Assembly: GCF_001308265.1 (NCBI RefSeq)
Contig: NZ_CP012023.1
Span: forward strand, 310,001-374,000
DNA: 64,000 nt
From: Celeribacter marinus
GTDB lineage: Bacteria; Pseudomonadota; Alphaproteobacteria; Rhodobacterales; Rhodobacteraceae
Direction of reading: 5' to 3'
This document shows, in pieces, positions 46,666 to 56,658 of the stretch. Each line of letters begins with the position of its first letter. Position 1 is the stretch's first letter. The notes beneath the pieces were generated by a model. That model was not told the DNA's origin, made no database searches, and saw only the letters and a list, made by a program, of their open reading frames with translations. The translations under genes and the position numbers were made by a program.

Positions 46666-48068
46666 AACAGCCCCTCCAGTTTTGACGCGTCAAAGGTGGG
46701 GCCAGCGTCCAATTCCACGCCGGTTTTCGACATGCGAACCTCAACGCCCGCGTCCAAAAGCGCGGTTTTGAGCGCATCGACGGGGCCGAAGTCTTTGGTC
46801 TCCATGGCTGTGGCGCGCAGGGTGGCGAGGCGGTCGGCGTAGGCGGATAGGTCAAACCCTGCGTCGTCGGCTTCGGACGGTGTCGTCAACAAGCCGAGCA
46901 ATTGCGCAGAGGCTAACATCGCCCCCTTTTCATAAAAACAGTCCTTTTGCGGGTTTGCTGCAATGTCCTTTGCCATTTTATGCAGTAGGGTAATGGCCCC
47001 AGCGGTGTTCAAATCATCCGCGACCAACTCTACAACGGCTTGGTCCGCGCCCGTTGGCTCAGCTCCGTCCAAAAGTTTACGCCACGATTTCAACGTGGCC
47101 TCTGCCTGCGCCGCCTTCTCTGCGGTCCAGTCCATCGGCTTGCGGTAGTGCGTGCTCAAGAACACGAAGCGGATCACTTCGCCCGCAACGCCCTGATCCA
47201 ACAAATCGCGCACGGTAAAGAAATTGCCAAGCGACTTGGACATTTTCTTGCCTTCGACCTGTAGCATTTCATTGTGGAGCCAGACATTGGCAAACCCGTC
47301 CCCATCGTCGGCGTGACCCGAGGCGCAGCAGCTTTGCGCGATCTCGTTTTCGTGGTGCGGGAACATCAAATCGTTGCCGCCGCCGTGAATATCAAAATGG
47401 TCGCCAAGCAAGTCCTTGGCCATGGCCGAGCATTCGATGTGCCATCCCGGACGCCCAACACCCCACGGGCTATCCCATCCCGGTTGATCACCAACAGACG
47501 GTTTCCAAAGCACAAAATCCATCGGGTCGCGTTTGTAATCGGCCACTTCGACGCGTGCGCCCGCGATCATATCATCGGTGGAGCGCCCCGACAGAGCGCC
47601 GTATTTGGCGTAGCTGTCGACCGAGAACAACACATGACCCGCGCCATCGCTATAGGCGTGACCCTTGGCAATCAGTTCCTCGATCATCGCAATCATCTGG
47701 GGGATATACCGTGTTGCGCGTGGCATTTGGTCGGGATCAAGCGCGCCCACGGCCCGCATGTCGTCCAGATACCATTGGATGGTCTCATCGGTGATCTCGT
47801 TGATGGTGCGCCCACTGGCCGCCGCGCGTGCGTTGATCTTGTCGTCCACATCGGTGAAGTTGCGCACATATGTGACGTGATCGGCCCCGTAGATTTCGCG
47901 CAACAAACGGTAGAGCACATCAAACACAATCACGGGCCGCGCATTGCCGATGTGGGCGCGATCATAGACCGTTGGCCCACACACATACATGCGAACATTC
48001 GTGTCATCTATCGGCACAAAGACGTCCTTTTTGCGGGTCTTTGTATTTGTCAGTTTGATCTCGGTCAT
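46662..48068 (-). CDS. cysS: Cysteinyl-tRNA synthetase
   Basis: CysS charges tRNA-Cys. The 468-residue class I enzyme has the zinc-ligand Cys30 and the HIGH-like HIGN (39-42) in [16 protein letters not shown], a second zinc-binding region (CSAMA and HHENE), and KMSKS in [11 protein letters not shown] around residue 270, followed by the anticodon-binding region. It is the first gene of the cysS-cimA-phytoene-synthase-like operon, divergent from mazG. Confidence 0.97.
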   Translation of the reverse strand: MTEIKLTNTKTRKKDVFVPIDDTNVRMYVCGPTVYDRAHIGNARPVIVFDVLYRLLREIYGADHVTYVRNFTDVDDKINARAAASGRTINEITDETIQWYLDDMRAVGALDPDQMPRATRYIPQMIAMIEELIAKGHAYSDGAGHVLFSVDSYAKYGALSGRSTDDMIAGARVEVADYKRDPMDFVLWKPSVGDQPGWDSPWGVGRPGWHIECSAMAKDLLGDHFDIHGGGNDLMFPHHENEIAQSCCASGHADDGDGFANVWLHNEMLQVEGKKMSKSLGNFFTVRDLLDQGVAGEVIRFVFLSTHYRKPMDWTAEKAAQAEATLKSWRKLLDGAEPTGADQAVVELVADDLNTAGAITLLHKMAKDIAANPQKDCFYEKGAMLASAQLLGLLTTPSEADDAGFDLSAYADRLATLRATAMETKDFGPVDALKTALLDAGVEVRMSKTGVELDAGPTFDASKLEGLL

Positions 48069-48263
48069 CAGCGTGCAGGCCTCTTTATCGGGTGTCCCCG
48101 CGGGCTTATCAGCTTCATCTGTTAGAGAAAAGAGACCGGACCCGCGTAACGTGTGTTAGCGGATAATGCAGCGGATAATAATGGTGCATGTCATAGTCAT
48201 GACGCGACCTTAGCGCGCGTTTTGCCGCTTGCAAACCCCTTTGTCCGCCGCCACCTTAGTCAG

Positions 48264-49094
48264 ATGACAGACGCACCCAAAGACCCGATCCACGCCGTCC
48301 CCGAGGGGATCACGCAACTCTTGGACATCATGCGCCGCTTGCGTGACCCAAAGGGCGGGTGCCCGTGGGATATCGAACAGGATTTTGCGACCATTTCGCC
48401 CTACACGATTGAAGAAGCCTATGAGGTCGATGATGCAATTGCGCGCGGCGACATGGAGGATTTGAAATCGGAACTCGGCGATTTGCTGTTTCAATCTGTG
48501 TTTCAGGCGCAAATTGCGGCGGACAAGGGTCTGTTTGATTTCCACGATGTGGCCAAATCCATCTCGGCCAAAATGATTTCGCGTCATCCGCATGTGTTCG
48601 GGGACGAGAGCAATCAAAAATCCCCCGAGCAACAAACACGTGATTGGGAGCGCGAGAAAGCAACCGAGCGCACACGGCGCGGAGAGATCCGCGTCCTTGA
48701 CGGGGTTGCCATGGGATTACCTGCCTTGATGCGCGCTCAAAAACTGCAAAAGCGTGCCGCGCGAGTCGGATTCGATTGGCCGGATGCATCGCATGTCCTC
48801 GATAAAATTCGCGAGGAAGCCGCAGAACTCGAGGAAGCACGCGACACTTTGAGCCAAGCGGAGGTGTTTGAGGAGTTCGGTGATTTGCTCTTTGTTATGG
48901 TCAATCTGGGGCGCCATTTGGGCGTCGATGCCGAGGAAGCGCTACGGGCAACGAATGCCAAATTTATACGCCGTTTCAATTCGGTAGAGGACCGTCTTGC
49001 CGCCATCGGCAAGGCTCCGAGTGATAGTAATCTGGCCGAGATGGACGCGCTTTGGAATGATGCCAAAGCCTGCGACAAGCAGGGCAAATTGTAG
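48264..49094 (+). CDS. mazG: Nucleoside triphosphate pyrophosphohydrolase
   Basis: MazG hydrolyses damaged or excess NTPs to the monophosphate and pyrophosphate. The 276-residue protein has two MazG repeats: the first with GGCPWDIEQDFATISPYTIEEAYEVDDAI and EELGDLLFQ-like LKSELGDLLFQSVFQ, and the second with KIREEAAELEEA and EEFGDLLFVMVNLGRH near residues 200-245. The ATG at 48264 is used; about 37 upstream codons are not conserved. It is divergent from cysS. Confidence 0.93.
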   Translation: MTDAPKDPIHAVPEGITQLLDIMRRLRDPKGGCPWDIEQDFATISPYTIEEAYEVDDAIARGDMEDLKSELGDLLFQSVFQAQIAADKGLFDFHDVAKSISAKMISRHPHVFGDESNQKSPEQQTRDWEREKATERTRRGEIRVLDGVAMGLPALMRAQKLQKRAARVGFDWPDASHVLDKIREEAAELEEARDTLSQAEVFEEFGDLLFVMVNLGRHLGVDAEEALRATNAKFIRRFNSVEDRLAAIGKAPSDSNLAEMDALWNDAKACDKQGKL

Positions 49095-49190
49095 CCCAAA
49101 GCCGCAACCCATTTTAATCCTGATTTTTTTAGTCACCTATTGACCAAGCGTTTTTGTCGGAATAAAAGCGCCTCAACCAAGGAGGCAATT

Positions 49191-50204
49191 ATGCACATTC
49201 GTAAAACAGTTCTCGCCACAACCACGGCCCTGATCGCCCTGCCCGTCTTGCCTGCAGTGGCAGATGTAAACGTCTATTCCTACCGCCAGCCGGAATTGAT
49301 CGCACCGCTCACCGATGCGTTCACCGCACAAACAGGTATCGCCGTAAACGTGGCCTTTCTCGAAAAGGGTATGGTTGAGCGGCTCAAGGCAGAGGGCGAC
49401 CGCTCCCCCGCCGATGTCATTCTAACGGTTGATATTTCACGTTTGGCCGAGGCCGTTGAGGCGGGAGTGACGCAACCGTTGGTGACGCAGACGCTGACGG
49501 AAAATGTCCCCGCTGAGTTTCACGATCCAGACGGCAATTGGTGGGGTCTGACCACCCGTGCGCGCATCGTATACGCCTCGCGCGACCGCGTGGCCGAGGG
49601 CGATGTGACAACCTACGAAGGACTCGCAGACCCCAAATGGCAGGGCCGCATTTGCACGCGGTCCGGCACGCACACCTATATGATCGGCCTAACCTCCGCC
49701 TATCTCGCGCACCACGGCGAAGAGGCCACAAAGACATGGCTTGAGGGTGTGAAATCGAACCTTGCGCGCAAACCACAGGGCAACGACCGCGCTCAAGTCA
49801 AAGCAATCTGGGCAGGCGAATGCGATATTTCGCTCGGTAACACCTACTACATGGGCGAAATGTTGGCAGACCCCGAGCAAAAGGAATGGGCGGACAGTGT
49901 ACGCCTTGATTTCCCTGTGTTCGAGAATGGCGGCACGCACGTCAATATCTCCGGCGTGGCGCTCACAAAGGCCTCCAAAAACCGTGATGAAGCCGTACAA
50001 TTCATTGAATATCTGACATCGCCCGAGGCCCAAGAGGTCTACGCCAGCGCTAATTCAGAATACCCGATTGCGCCCGGCTCTACGGCCTCCGATCTGGTTT
50101 CAAGTTGGGGCGCGTTTACCTCTGACTCGATCAACCTGATGGAGATCGCAGCCCACCGCGCGGACGCGTTGCGCCTCACCGAAGAGGTCGATTACGACGG
50201 CTAA
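49191..50204 (+). CDS. Iron(III)-type ABC transporter substrate-binding protein, orphan
   Basis: A 337-residue periplasmic binding protein of the Fbp/Afu type with a signal peptide ending near Ala24. The lobes are joined as in FbpA, with NTYYMG near the expected tyrosine iron-ligand region (about residues 216-222) and an upstream YASRDRVAEGDVTTYEGLADPKW. AAGGAGG precedes the ATG at 49191. No fbpB permease or fbpC ATPase adjoins it, so it must share a transporter encoded elsewhere. Substrate as Fe3+ is a family prediction. Confidence 0.87.
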   Translation: MHIRKTVLATTTALIALPVLPAVADVNVYSYRQPELIAPLTDAFTAQTGIAVNVAFLEKGMVERLKAEGDRSPADVILTVDISRLAEAVEAGVTQPLVTQTLTENVPAEFHDPDGNWWGLTTRARIVYASRDRVAEGDVTTYEGLADPKWQGRICTRSGTHTYMIGLTSAYLAHHGEEATKTWLEGVKSNLARKPQGNDRAQVKAIWAGECDISLGNTYYMGEMLADPEQKEWADSVRLDFPVFENGGTHVNISGVALTKASKNRDEAVQFIEYLTSPEAQEVYASANSEYPIAPGSTASDLVSSWGAFTSDSINLMEIAAHRADALRLTEEVDYDG

Positions 50205-50251
50205 ACGCTGCATAGCCCTAAAACTTTGCGTCTTGTGCAAGCGAAATTAGC

Positions 50252-50292
50252 CCCCGCCCTGACGTAAGTTGGTGCGGGAGTTTTGTTTTAAA
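50252..50292 (+). terminator. Terminator after the iron-type binding protein
   Basis: CCCGC and GCGGG (with further pairs around a G/C-rich loop) are followed by AGTTTTGTTTT, about 48 bases after the stop codon. Confidence 0.65.
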
Positions 50293-50559
50293 ACAGACTA
50301 TTATACGTAGCTCTTAATGCAACTTAACGCCCATAGGTCGTACGAAATTCCACCTCTTCTGCGTAAAATGTTATTTTGTGAATTGACATAGACCCGCCGG
50401 TTCGGCACGTTCGCCGCATGAAACACAACATGATCATGACTGCGTATTATTGGACCGACCTCATATAGAGAGCGGCCTATCGTCATGGAAAAATGAAAGG
50501 TCGCCGCAGGGCGGCTTTTTTGTTTTTCAAACTCCCTGTGGCGCACATAGGAGAGTACA
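50293..50559 (+). promoter_or_regulatory. Leader or small RNA region before the GNAT gene, with an internal terminator
   Basis: The 267 bases hold no recognised gene. At 50500-50521, GTCGCC and GGCGGC form a 6-base stem with a GCAG loop, followed by six T, 38 bases before the GNAT start. A transcript starting after the previous terminator could end here, which would make a small RNA, or it could attenuate the GNAT gene. TTGACA at 50383 is a possible -35 box, but no good -10 is visible. A 16-codon frame at 50418 with two Tyr and a Trp lies before the hairpin. Confidence 0.4.
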
Positions 50560-51039
50560 ATGAACACCCAGATCCGACATAAACCGTCCACCATAACCAT
50601 TCGCCCTGCCCTTTGGGCCGATAAGTCCAGATTACTTGCGATGATTGGCGATCTGTCGCGCCATCATGGCGAAGCGGCGACACTGGATTTGCCCGCTTTG
50701 GTGCATCTGCTTAAGGCGGATATGCCGTGGTTGAAGCTGCTTGTGGCGGAGCAAGATGGCCAATTGGTGGGGTACGCGGGTGTCACGGGCGGGATGCGCC
50801 TTCAGTTTGGTGAACGCGTGATGGACCTGCATCATCTGTTTGTCGACGAGGCGCACCGTGGCCGTGGGATCGGTCGTGCGCTGATCAATGCGTCTCACGA
50901 TCTGGCGCGAACATTGGGATGTGGCCGCATAACAGTCGGCACAATGACCACGAATATCGCCGCGCAAAAGGCCTATGTCGCGTGTGGATTTGTACCCGTG
51001 CCAATGACGGGAAAGCGGTTTTCAATGGCCGTGGCCTAA
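50560..51039 (+). CDS. GNAT-family N-acetyltransferase
   Basis: A 159-residue acetyltransferase. It has the four-part GNAT core: an N-terminal strand with ITIRPALWADKSRLLAMIGDL, the acetyl-CoA loop motif in LFVDEAHRGRGIGRALINASH (the R-G-x-G-x-G/A pattern near residues 95-108), and the C-terminal CGRITVGTMTTNIAAQKAYVACGFV. The acceptor substrate is unknown. A GGAGAG precedes the ATG. It ends 25 bases before a strong inverted terminator. Confidence 0.88.
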   Translation: MNTQIRHKPSTITIRPALWADKSRLLAMIGDLSRHHGEAATLDLPALVHLLKADMPWLKLLVAEQDGQLVGYAGVTGGMRLQFGERVMDLHHLFVDEAHRGRGIGRALINASHDLARTLGCGRITVGTMTTNIAAQKAYVACGFVPVPMTGKRFSMAVA

Positions 51040-51063
51040 AGGGATCGCACAACAGTGAGCCAT

Positions 51064-51098
51064 AAAAAAGCGGCGGAGCTCCTCCCTCTCCGCCGCTT
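51064..51098 (-). terminator. Terminator of rnd (bidirectional stem)
   Basis: AAGCGGCGGAG and CTCCGCCGCTT form an 11-base perfect stem. An A-run on its left becomes a T-run on the minus strand, so it terminates rnd; for the convergent GNAT gene the tail is weaker. Confidence 0.88.
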
Positions 51099-51119
51099 CA
51101 GATGTGGTTGCAAGCTCGA

Positions 51120-52277
51120 TTAGAGCGCGATCACATCAACCTTTTGACCCTTAACCGCGAGGCCAATTTTGCCCTCACACAAGAGTAACGCATCATCGCC
51201 AAACACCTCAAGTCGCCAGCCCCGAAGGGCCGTGACATCGCGCTCGCCCGCAGCAATACGGTCAAGGTCGGAGGCCGAGGCAATCATTTTAGCCGCTACG
51301 TTGTAATTGTCTGACTTTGCTTTCAAAAGGACGCGTAGCATGTCGGCCAGTGCGGGATTGACCTGCAACTTTTCGTTGCTACGATCCGCAATCGGCATAT
51401 CGCCGGCACCGTATTTAGCGGCGGCCGCAATCGCTGCAAAAATACCGTCAGCGATATCGCCACGGCGTGCTTCGCGTAGCAACAAACGCGAGCGCGACAG
51501 GTCTTCGGGCGTTTGCGGCTTGGTCGAGGCCAGCTCCAACATCGCATCATCTTTGTACACACGGCTGCGCGGGATATCGCGCGATTGCGCGTAGGATTCA
51601 CGAAACGCGGCCAACTCTTTTACCGCGGCCAGAAACTTGCCGGAATTGGTGCGGGTTTTTACCCGTTTCCACGCCTCATCTGGATGCACCACATAGGTGG
51701 ACGGCGAGGTCAGAATTTCTTCTTCCTCTTCCACCCATTTCTGGCGGCCTGTGCGTTTAATCTCTTTGTCGAGGTATTCGTAAATCACCCGCAAATGCGT
51801 CACGTCAGCCAAGGCGTAGGTTTCTTGGGCGGACGTCAACGGGCGGCGCGACCAATCGGTGAACCGCGAGGTTTTATCAAGGCTCTCTTTGGCAATTTTG
51901 CGCACAAGGGTCTCATAGCCCACCTGTTCGCCAAACCCGCATACCATCGCGGCCACTTGCGTGTCGAACAATGGCTTTGGGATAACCTGCCCTTGGATAT
52001 AGAAAATTTCGAGATCCTGACGTGCGGCGTGGAACACTTTGACCACGCTTTCGTCTTTGAACAGCTCGTAAAGTGGCGCAAGGTCAATGCCATTGGCCAG
52101 TGGATCGACCAAAACAGCGTCTTCTTCGGCATCCCCGGGGACAGCAAGTTGAACGAGGCAAAGTTTGGAATAATACGTCCGTTCACGCAAAAATTCGGTG
52201 TCTACGGTGACGTAATCATGCGCCTTGGCGCGGTCGCAGAAAGCTTGCAAGCCTTCGGTCGTTTTAACTGTGATCAT
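51120..52277 (-). CDS. rnd: Ribonuclease D
   Basis: 3'-5' exoribonuclease that trims tRNA precursors. The 385-residue protein shows the DEDDy active site: Asp26 and Glu28 in VTVDTEFLRE, the second Asp in FHAARQDLEI, and the Tyr-x3-Asp pair in YALADV (around residues 164-169). An HRDC domain (about 200-280) and a C-terminal HRDC-like part follow. It is downstream of purM-purN on the same strand and is terminated by the stem at 51064. Confidence 0.95.
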   Translation of the reverse strand: MITVKTTEGLQAFCDRAKAHDYVTVDTEFLRERTYYSKLCLVQLAVPGDAEEDAVLVDPLANGIDLAPLYELFKDESVVKVFHAARQDLEIFYIQGQVIPKPLFDTQVAAMVCGFGEQVGYETLVRKIAKESLDKTSRFTDWSRRPLTSAQETYALADVTHLRVIYEYLDKEIKRTGRQKWVEEEEEILTSPSTYVVHPDEAWKRVKTRTNSGKFLAAVKELAAFRESYAQSRDIPRSRVYKDDAMLELASTKPQTPEDLSRSRLLLREARRGDIADGIFAAIAAAAKYGAGDMPIADRSNEKLQVNPALADMLRVLLKAKSDNYNVAAKMIASASDLDRIAAGERDVTALRGWRLEVFGDDALLLCEGKIGLAVKGQKVDVIAL

Positions 52278-52387
52278 TCTAATATCTTTTTGCTGCGCTA
52301 CGGGGTCATCCCGCGTATCGTTGAAATGTTCTACGCAGGTTCACCACAAAAGGAAAGCATGTTGCCCCTTCGTGACGCCTGCGCCAA

Positions 52388-52978
52388 TTATAGATCAACG
52401 CGCGCACGATCTCCGTCGATAAAGCGGCGCAACGTTGCGGGGTAGATCAAGTGCTCTTTGGGCAAGACCCGTGCCGCCAAATCATCGGCGGTGTCGCCCG
52501 CCAACACAGGCACGCGGGCTTGGGTCAAGATCGGCCCACCGTCCAGTTCCGCCGTCACTTCGTGGACACTACAGCCTGCTTCGGCATCCCCCGCCTCAAT
52601 AGCACGGGCATGGGTGTGCAGACCTTTGTATTTGGGCAACAGCGAGGGATGGATATTGAGCATACGGCCCGCATAATGCGTGATAAAGGCGGGCGTCAGG
52701 ATGCGCATGAACCCTGCAAGAGCGATGTAATCGGGCGCATGGGCATCTATCGCCGCCATCACAGCCGCGTCAAACGCCTCACGGTCGCCTTTGTAGTCTT
52801 TATGGTTCACCACCGCTGTGGGGATCCCCATGGCCGCTGCTTTGGCCAGTCCACCCGCATCTGGCACATTTGAAAGCACCAGACAGGGGCGCGCGGGATG
52901 ATCACCCGTCATGGATTGGGCGAGCGTCACCATGTTGGAGCCGCTCCCCGAGATCAGGATCGCCACGCGTTTGGTCAA
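52388..52978 (-). CDS. purN: Phosphoribosylglycinamide formyltransferase
   Basis: PurN adds the formyl group of 10-formyl-THF to glycinamide ribonucleotide. The 196-residue protein has [16 protein letters not shown] at the start, the catalytic pair in [13 protein letters not shown] with Asn/His/Asp in [18 protein letters not shown] and the Asp in [11 protein letters not shown]. The apparent start is a TTG that overlaps the purM stop as TTGA, so it is coupled to purM. The purM-purN order is a standard purine operon. Confidence 0.94.
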   Translation of the reverse strand: MTKRVAILISGSGSNMVTLAQSMTGDHPARPCLVLSNVPDAGGLAKAAAMGIPTAVVNHKDYKGDREAFDAAVMAAIDAHAPDYIALAGFMRILTPAFITHYAGRMLNIHPSLLPKYKGLHTHARAIEAGDAEAGCSVHEVTAELDGGPILTQARVPVLAGDTADDLAARVLPKEHLIYPATLRRFIDGDRARVDL

Positions 52979-54021
52979 ACCAGTGCGCCCTCATAGGTCA
53001 CGCCGCCGCCTGTTGTCACGGTGCCGAGCGTGTAAACCGTCTCGCCCTCACCCTCCAACAGCGTTTTGAGCGCATCCGCGTGTGCGGCGTCTGCAACAAC
53101 GATCATGCCGATGCCGGAGTTAAAGGTCTTGAGCAACTCGTGCTGTGACAACTGCGCCGTCTCGGACAGCCATTTAAACACTGGCGGCAAGGTCCATGCA
53201 GTCAGATCGATATCGGCACCTAGGCCCTCGGGCAGCACGCGGGGAAGGTTTTCGGTAAGACCACCGCCCGTAATGTGCGCCAGCGCATGCACGCCACCCG
53301 AACGGATCGCGGAAAGAACGGATTTCACATACAAACGCGTCGGTTTGAGCAGCTCGTTGCCAAGGGTGTCATCGGAGAACGGCGCAATATCGCTCCATTT
53401 AAATCCCGAGAGATCAACGGTCTTGCGCACAAGCGAATAGCCGTTGGAATGCACCCCGTCAGACGCGAGGCCTAGCAACACATCGCCCGCTTTCACACCG
53501 GACGGTAGATCGCTGCCGCGCTCCATTGCGCCCACGGCAAAGCCCGCGAGGTCGAAATCGCCGTCTTCGTACATGCCCGGCATTTCCGCCGTCTCGCCGC
53601 CGATCAGCGCACAACCCGATAGCTCACAGCCCTTGGCGATGCCTTCGATGATCGAGGCGGCATTGTCGAGTTTGAGTTTACCCGTGGCGAAATAATCGAG
53701 AAAGAACAACGGCTCGGCACCCTGACACACCAGATCGTTGACGCACATGGCGACCAGATCGATGCCAACGGTTGCAACGTTGTCTGTGTCAATCGCGATG
53801 CGCAATTTGGTGCCAACACCATCCGTGGCCGCCACGAGGATCGGATCGTTATAACCCGCGCCTTTGAGGTCGAACATCGCGCCAAAGCCGCCAAGGCCTG
53901 ACATGACACCAGAACGTGCTGTTTTCTTGGCTGCGGGCTTTATCCGCTCGACAAGTGCATTGCCCGCGTCGATATCGACACCCGCATCAGCGTACGTGAG
54001 ACCTTTTTTACCCTGTGCCAT
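52975..54021 (-). CDS. purM: Phosphoribosylformylglycinamidine cyclo-ligase (AIR synthetase)
   Basis: PurM forms AIR in purine synthesis. The 348-residue protein has the ATP-grasp-like PurM signature [18 protein letters not shown] (about 3-20), [10 protein letters not shown] and [15 protein letters not shown], and a glycine-rich loop with [11 protein letters not shown]. The ATG at 54021 gives the normal length; the long frame upstream of it is noncoding and includes the spacing to the tRNA. It is first in purM-purN, with rnd downstream. Confidence 0.96.
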   Translation of the reverse strand: MAQGKKGLTYADAGVDIDAGNALVERIKPAAKKTARSGVMSGLGGFGAMFDLKGAGYNDPILVAATDGVGTKLRIAIDTDNVATVGIDLVAMCVNDLVCQGAEPLFFLDYFATGKLKLDNAASIIEGIAKGCELSGCALIGGETAEMPGMYEDGDFDLAGFAVGAMERGSDLPSGVKAGDVLLGLASDGVHSNGYSLVRKTVDLSGFKWSDIAPFSDDTLGNELLKPTRLYVKSVLSAIRSGGVHALAHITGGGLTENLPRVLPEGLGADIDLTAWTLPPVFKWLSETAQLSQHELLKTFNSGIGMIVVADAAHADALKTLLEGEGETVYTLGTVTTGGGVTYEGALV

Positions 54022-54189
54022 AGCGCGCGACTCCTTGGTATGGGTTGATTTTCCGCCCAGATACGACACCTGTCCCTTAAAGGAAAGACCAGCGTGACCT
54101 AAGGGCGCACTTTTGCGCGCAATTTGGATCTGAATTGCGCCTTGCCCCTCTTGACCCCGCCGCGCCCTCACCATAATCAGGGCGCAGGC

Positions 54190-54266
54190 GGGCCTGTAGC
54201 TCAACTGGTTAGAGCAGAGCGCTCATAACGCTTTGGTTGCGGGTTCAAGTCCTGCCGGGCCTACCA
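54190..54266 (+). tRNA. tRNA with CAU anticodon, probably tRNA-Ile2 (lysidine-modified)
   Basis: A 77-base cloverleaf: acceptor GGGCCTG pairs with CGGGCCT (one G-U at each of two positions), D-arm GCTC...GAGC, anticodon loop CTCATAA with CAT at the centre, T-arm GCGGG-TTCAAGT-CCTGC, and an encoded ACCA. Base pairs C4-G69 and C5-G68 are present; these are determinants recognised by lysidine synthetase TilS in tRNA-Ile2, while typical elongator Met tRNAs differ there. Initiator tRNA is excluded by the acceptor stem being paired at position 1. Confidence 0.75.
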
Positions 54267-54426
54267 ACTTTCCGCCCTCTGTGAGTTGTCATCATCGTGG
54301 CGTTCATGGTCATACGGTGACAAAAAGTCAGTGTGCCTGATTTTTACGGCAACACGCATTGCACCCATTGGCACATATCCCTTAAGTTCACCGCATATAT
54401 ATGTGCCATAGAGTGTGAATATTGAT

Positions 54427-55593
54427 ATGAAAATCGCCGTTGCAGGTATCGGGTATGTCGGCATGTCGAATGCCGTCCTTTTGGCTCAGCACAATACGGT
54501 TGTTGCCGTCGATGTGAGCGCCGAGCGTGTGGCGTTGGTGAATGCGCGACAAAGCCCGATCATTGACGCCGAATTGGAAGAGTTTCTTGCCCATAAAGAT
54601 TTGGATCTCACCGCAACCACGGACGCCGCCACCGCCTACACGGGTGCGGATTTTGTGATTGTGGCCACGCCAACCAATTATGACGCGCAATCGAATTATT
54701 TTGACACCTCATCCGTCGAGGCCGTTGTGGAGGCCGTAATGGCTGTTAATTCCACGGCTGCCATCGTCATCAAATCGACAATTCCCGTGGGCTTTATCGA
54801 TGATATTCGTGCGCGAACTGGATCGAGCAATATTTTGTTTTCGCCCGAATTTTTACGCGAAGGGCGCGCGCTTTACGACAACTTGCATCCCTCGCGCATC
54901 ATTGTGGGTGAGCGCTCGGATCGTGCGGGTGTGTTCGCCAACCTGCTGTTGGCGGGGGCGATCAAACAAGACGTGGAGGTGTTGTTCACGGACTCTCGCG
55001 AAGCCGAAGCGATCAAGCTTTTTGCAAACACGTATCTCGCCATGCGGGTGGCGTTTTTCAACGAATTGGACAGCTACGCGATGGCTGCGGGCATGGATAG
55101 CCGACAGGTCATCGAGGGCGTGGGGTTGGACCCACGCATCGGATCTCACTATAACAATCCATCGTTTGGCTATGGCGGCTATTGCCTGCCCAAAGACACC
55201 AAGCAACTTTTGGCCAACTATTCCGAGGTACCGCAAAACCTGATCCGCGCAATTGTCGATGCCAACCGCACCCGCAAGGATTTCTTGTCCGATCAGATCA
55301 TCGCGAAACGTCCAAAGGTCGTGGGCGTCTACCGCCTCGTGATGAAGGCAGGCAGCGACAATTTCAGACAATCCTCTATCCAAGGCATCATGAAACGGAT
55401 CAAGGCCAAGGGCGTTGAAGTCATCGTTTACGAACCGGTGATGGAGGAGGAGGAGTTTTTTAATTCTCGCGTGATCCGAGATCTCGATGCGTTTAAAGCC
55501 GAGGCAGATTTGATCATTGCCAACCGCATCACCGACGATATTGCGGACGTGGTCGACAAGGTATTTACACGCGATCTGTTCGGTGCGGACTAA
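54427..55593 (+). CDS. ugd: UDP-glucose 6-dehydrogenase
   Basis: Ugd oxidises UDP-glucose twice to UDP-glucuronate. The 388-residue protein is of the short bacterial type. It has the NAD motif GIGYVG (7-12), conserved KSTIPVGF near 116, EFLREG near 141, and the catalytic Cys253 in [13 protein letters not shown]. The ATG at 54427 is used; an in-frame GTG at 54415 is less likely. It is followed by the UDP-glucuronate epimerase, a pathway for UDP-galacturonate used in polysaccharide or LPS. Confidence 0.96.
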   Translation: MKIAVAGIGYVGMSNAVLLAQHNTVVAVDVSAERVALVNARQSPIIDAELEEFLAHKDLDLTATTDAATAYTGADFVIVATPTNYDAQSNYFDTSSVEAVVEAVMAVNSTAAIVIKSTIPVGFIDDIRARTGSSNILFSPEFLREGRALYDNLHPSRIIVGERSDRAGVFANLLLAGAIKQDVEVLFTDSREAEAIKLFANTYLAMRVAFFNELDSYAMAAGMDSRQVIEGVGLDPRIGSHYNNPSFGYGGYCLPKDTKQLLANYSEVPQNLIRAIVDANRTRKDFLSDQIIAKRPKVVGVYRLVMKAGSDNFRQSSIQGIMKRIKAKGVEVIVYEPVMEEEEFFNSRVIRDLDAFKAEADLIIANRITDDIADVVDKVFTRDLFGAD

Positions 55594-55615
55594 AGATTTA
55601 TTTAAGGACGTTGAT

Positions 55616-56626
55616 ATGCCCACAGCACTCGTGACCGGCGCGGCCGGATTTATTGGCTCATTTGTTTGCCGCAAACTGCTCGACGAAGGGTGGCGTGTGA
55701 TCGGTGTGGATTGCATGTCCGATTACTATGACGTGACCTTAAAAGAGCGCCGTGAGGCTATGCTCATGCAGTCTGAGAACTACCGCTCGGTGCACGATAT
55801 GGTTGAGACCCCCGGTTTGCTCATGTCCTTGTTTGACGCGGAAAAACCCGATGTGGTCATCCATCTCGCCGCTCAGGCGGGCGTGCGCTATTCCATCGAA
55901 AACCCGCGTGCATATCTCGAGAGTAACATTGTCGGTACGTTCGAATTGCTAGAGGCGGCCCGCGCCCATCCGCCCAAACATATGCTGCTCGCCTCGACCT
56001 CCTCAGCGTACGGTGCCAACGAGGATATGCCGTATTGCGAGACGGACAAAGCCGATCATCAAATGTCGTTCTATGCGGCCACCAAAAAATCGACCGAAAA
56101 CATGGCGCATTCTTATGCGCATCTGTTCGGACTGCCTGTCACCATGTTCCGGTTTTTTACGGTCTATGGCCCGTGGGGACGCCCCGACATGGCGCTGTTC
56201 AAATTCACCAAAGCCATCCTCGAAGACACACCTATCGATGTCTACAACCACGGCGATATGAAACGCGATTTCACCTATGTCGAGGATTTGGTGCACGCCA
56301 TTCGTCTCTTGATCGATGCGGCGCCTGTGCGCCCTGAGGGGGGTGATGTGCCCGTGGGCGATAGCCTTTCGCCTGTGGCCCCGTTTCGTGTTGTCAACAT
56401 TGGCAACTCAAATGCCGTTCAACTCACGGATTTCATTGCCGCAATCGAGACAGCAACAGGCAAGACCGCGATGCGCAATCTGATGCCCATGCAAGCGGGA
56501 GATGTGCCTGCAACATGGGCGGATGCCTCTTTACTCAACACCCTCACCGGCTATGCGCCACAGACCGATGTCAAAGACGGGGTGGCGTCCTTTGTCGATT
56601 GGTACCGCGATTACTACCAGATTTAA
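55616..56626 (+). CDS. lpsL: UDP-glucuronate 4-epimerase-type NAD-dependent epimerase
   Basis: An extended SDR of 336 residues resembling UDP-glucuronate 4-epimerases (LpsL/CapI group). It has GAAGFIG (8-14), the Ser-rich catalytic loop ASTSSAYG and Tyr153-x3-Lys157 in SFYAATKKS, and the RFFTVYGPWGRPDMA and RDFTYVEDLV segments typical of this group. AAGGA precedes the ATG at 55616. Paired with ugd, it should turn UDP-glucuronate into UDP-galacturonate. The symbol rests on group similarity. Confidence 0.88.
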   Translation: MPTALVTGAAGFIGSFVCRKLLDEGWRVIGVDCMSDYYDVTLKERREAMLMQSENYRSVHDMVETPGLLMSLFDAEKPDVVIHLAAQAGVRYSIENPRAYLESNIVGTFELLEAARAHPPKHMLLASTSSAYGANEDMPYCETDKADHQMSFYAATKKSTENMAHSYAHLFGLPVTMFRFFTVYGPWGRPDMALFKFTKAILEDTPIDVYNHGDMKRDFTYVEDLVHAIRLLIDAAPVRPEGGDVPVGDSLSPVAPFRVVNIGNSNAVQLTDFIAAIETATGKTAMRNLMPMQAGDVPATWADASLLNTLTGYAPQTDVKDGVASFVDWYRDYYQI

Positions 56627-56658
56627 GTCTGGTCGTCGTTTTACGTCTGGTGGTTGCC

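Noticed and set aside
50418-50468. 16-codon frame with two Tyr and a Trp codon as a trp-type attenuation leader peptide
   Set aside because: No Shine-Dalgarno is visible, the downstream gene is an acetyltransferase rather than an aromatic pathway gene, and a frame of this size arises easily by chance.
54022-54204. Extended purM reading frame up to 54204
   Set aside because: It would overlap the tRNA gene region and has no conserved residues; the ATG at 54021 is the family start.
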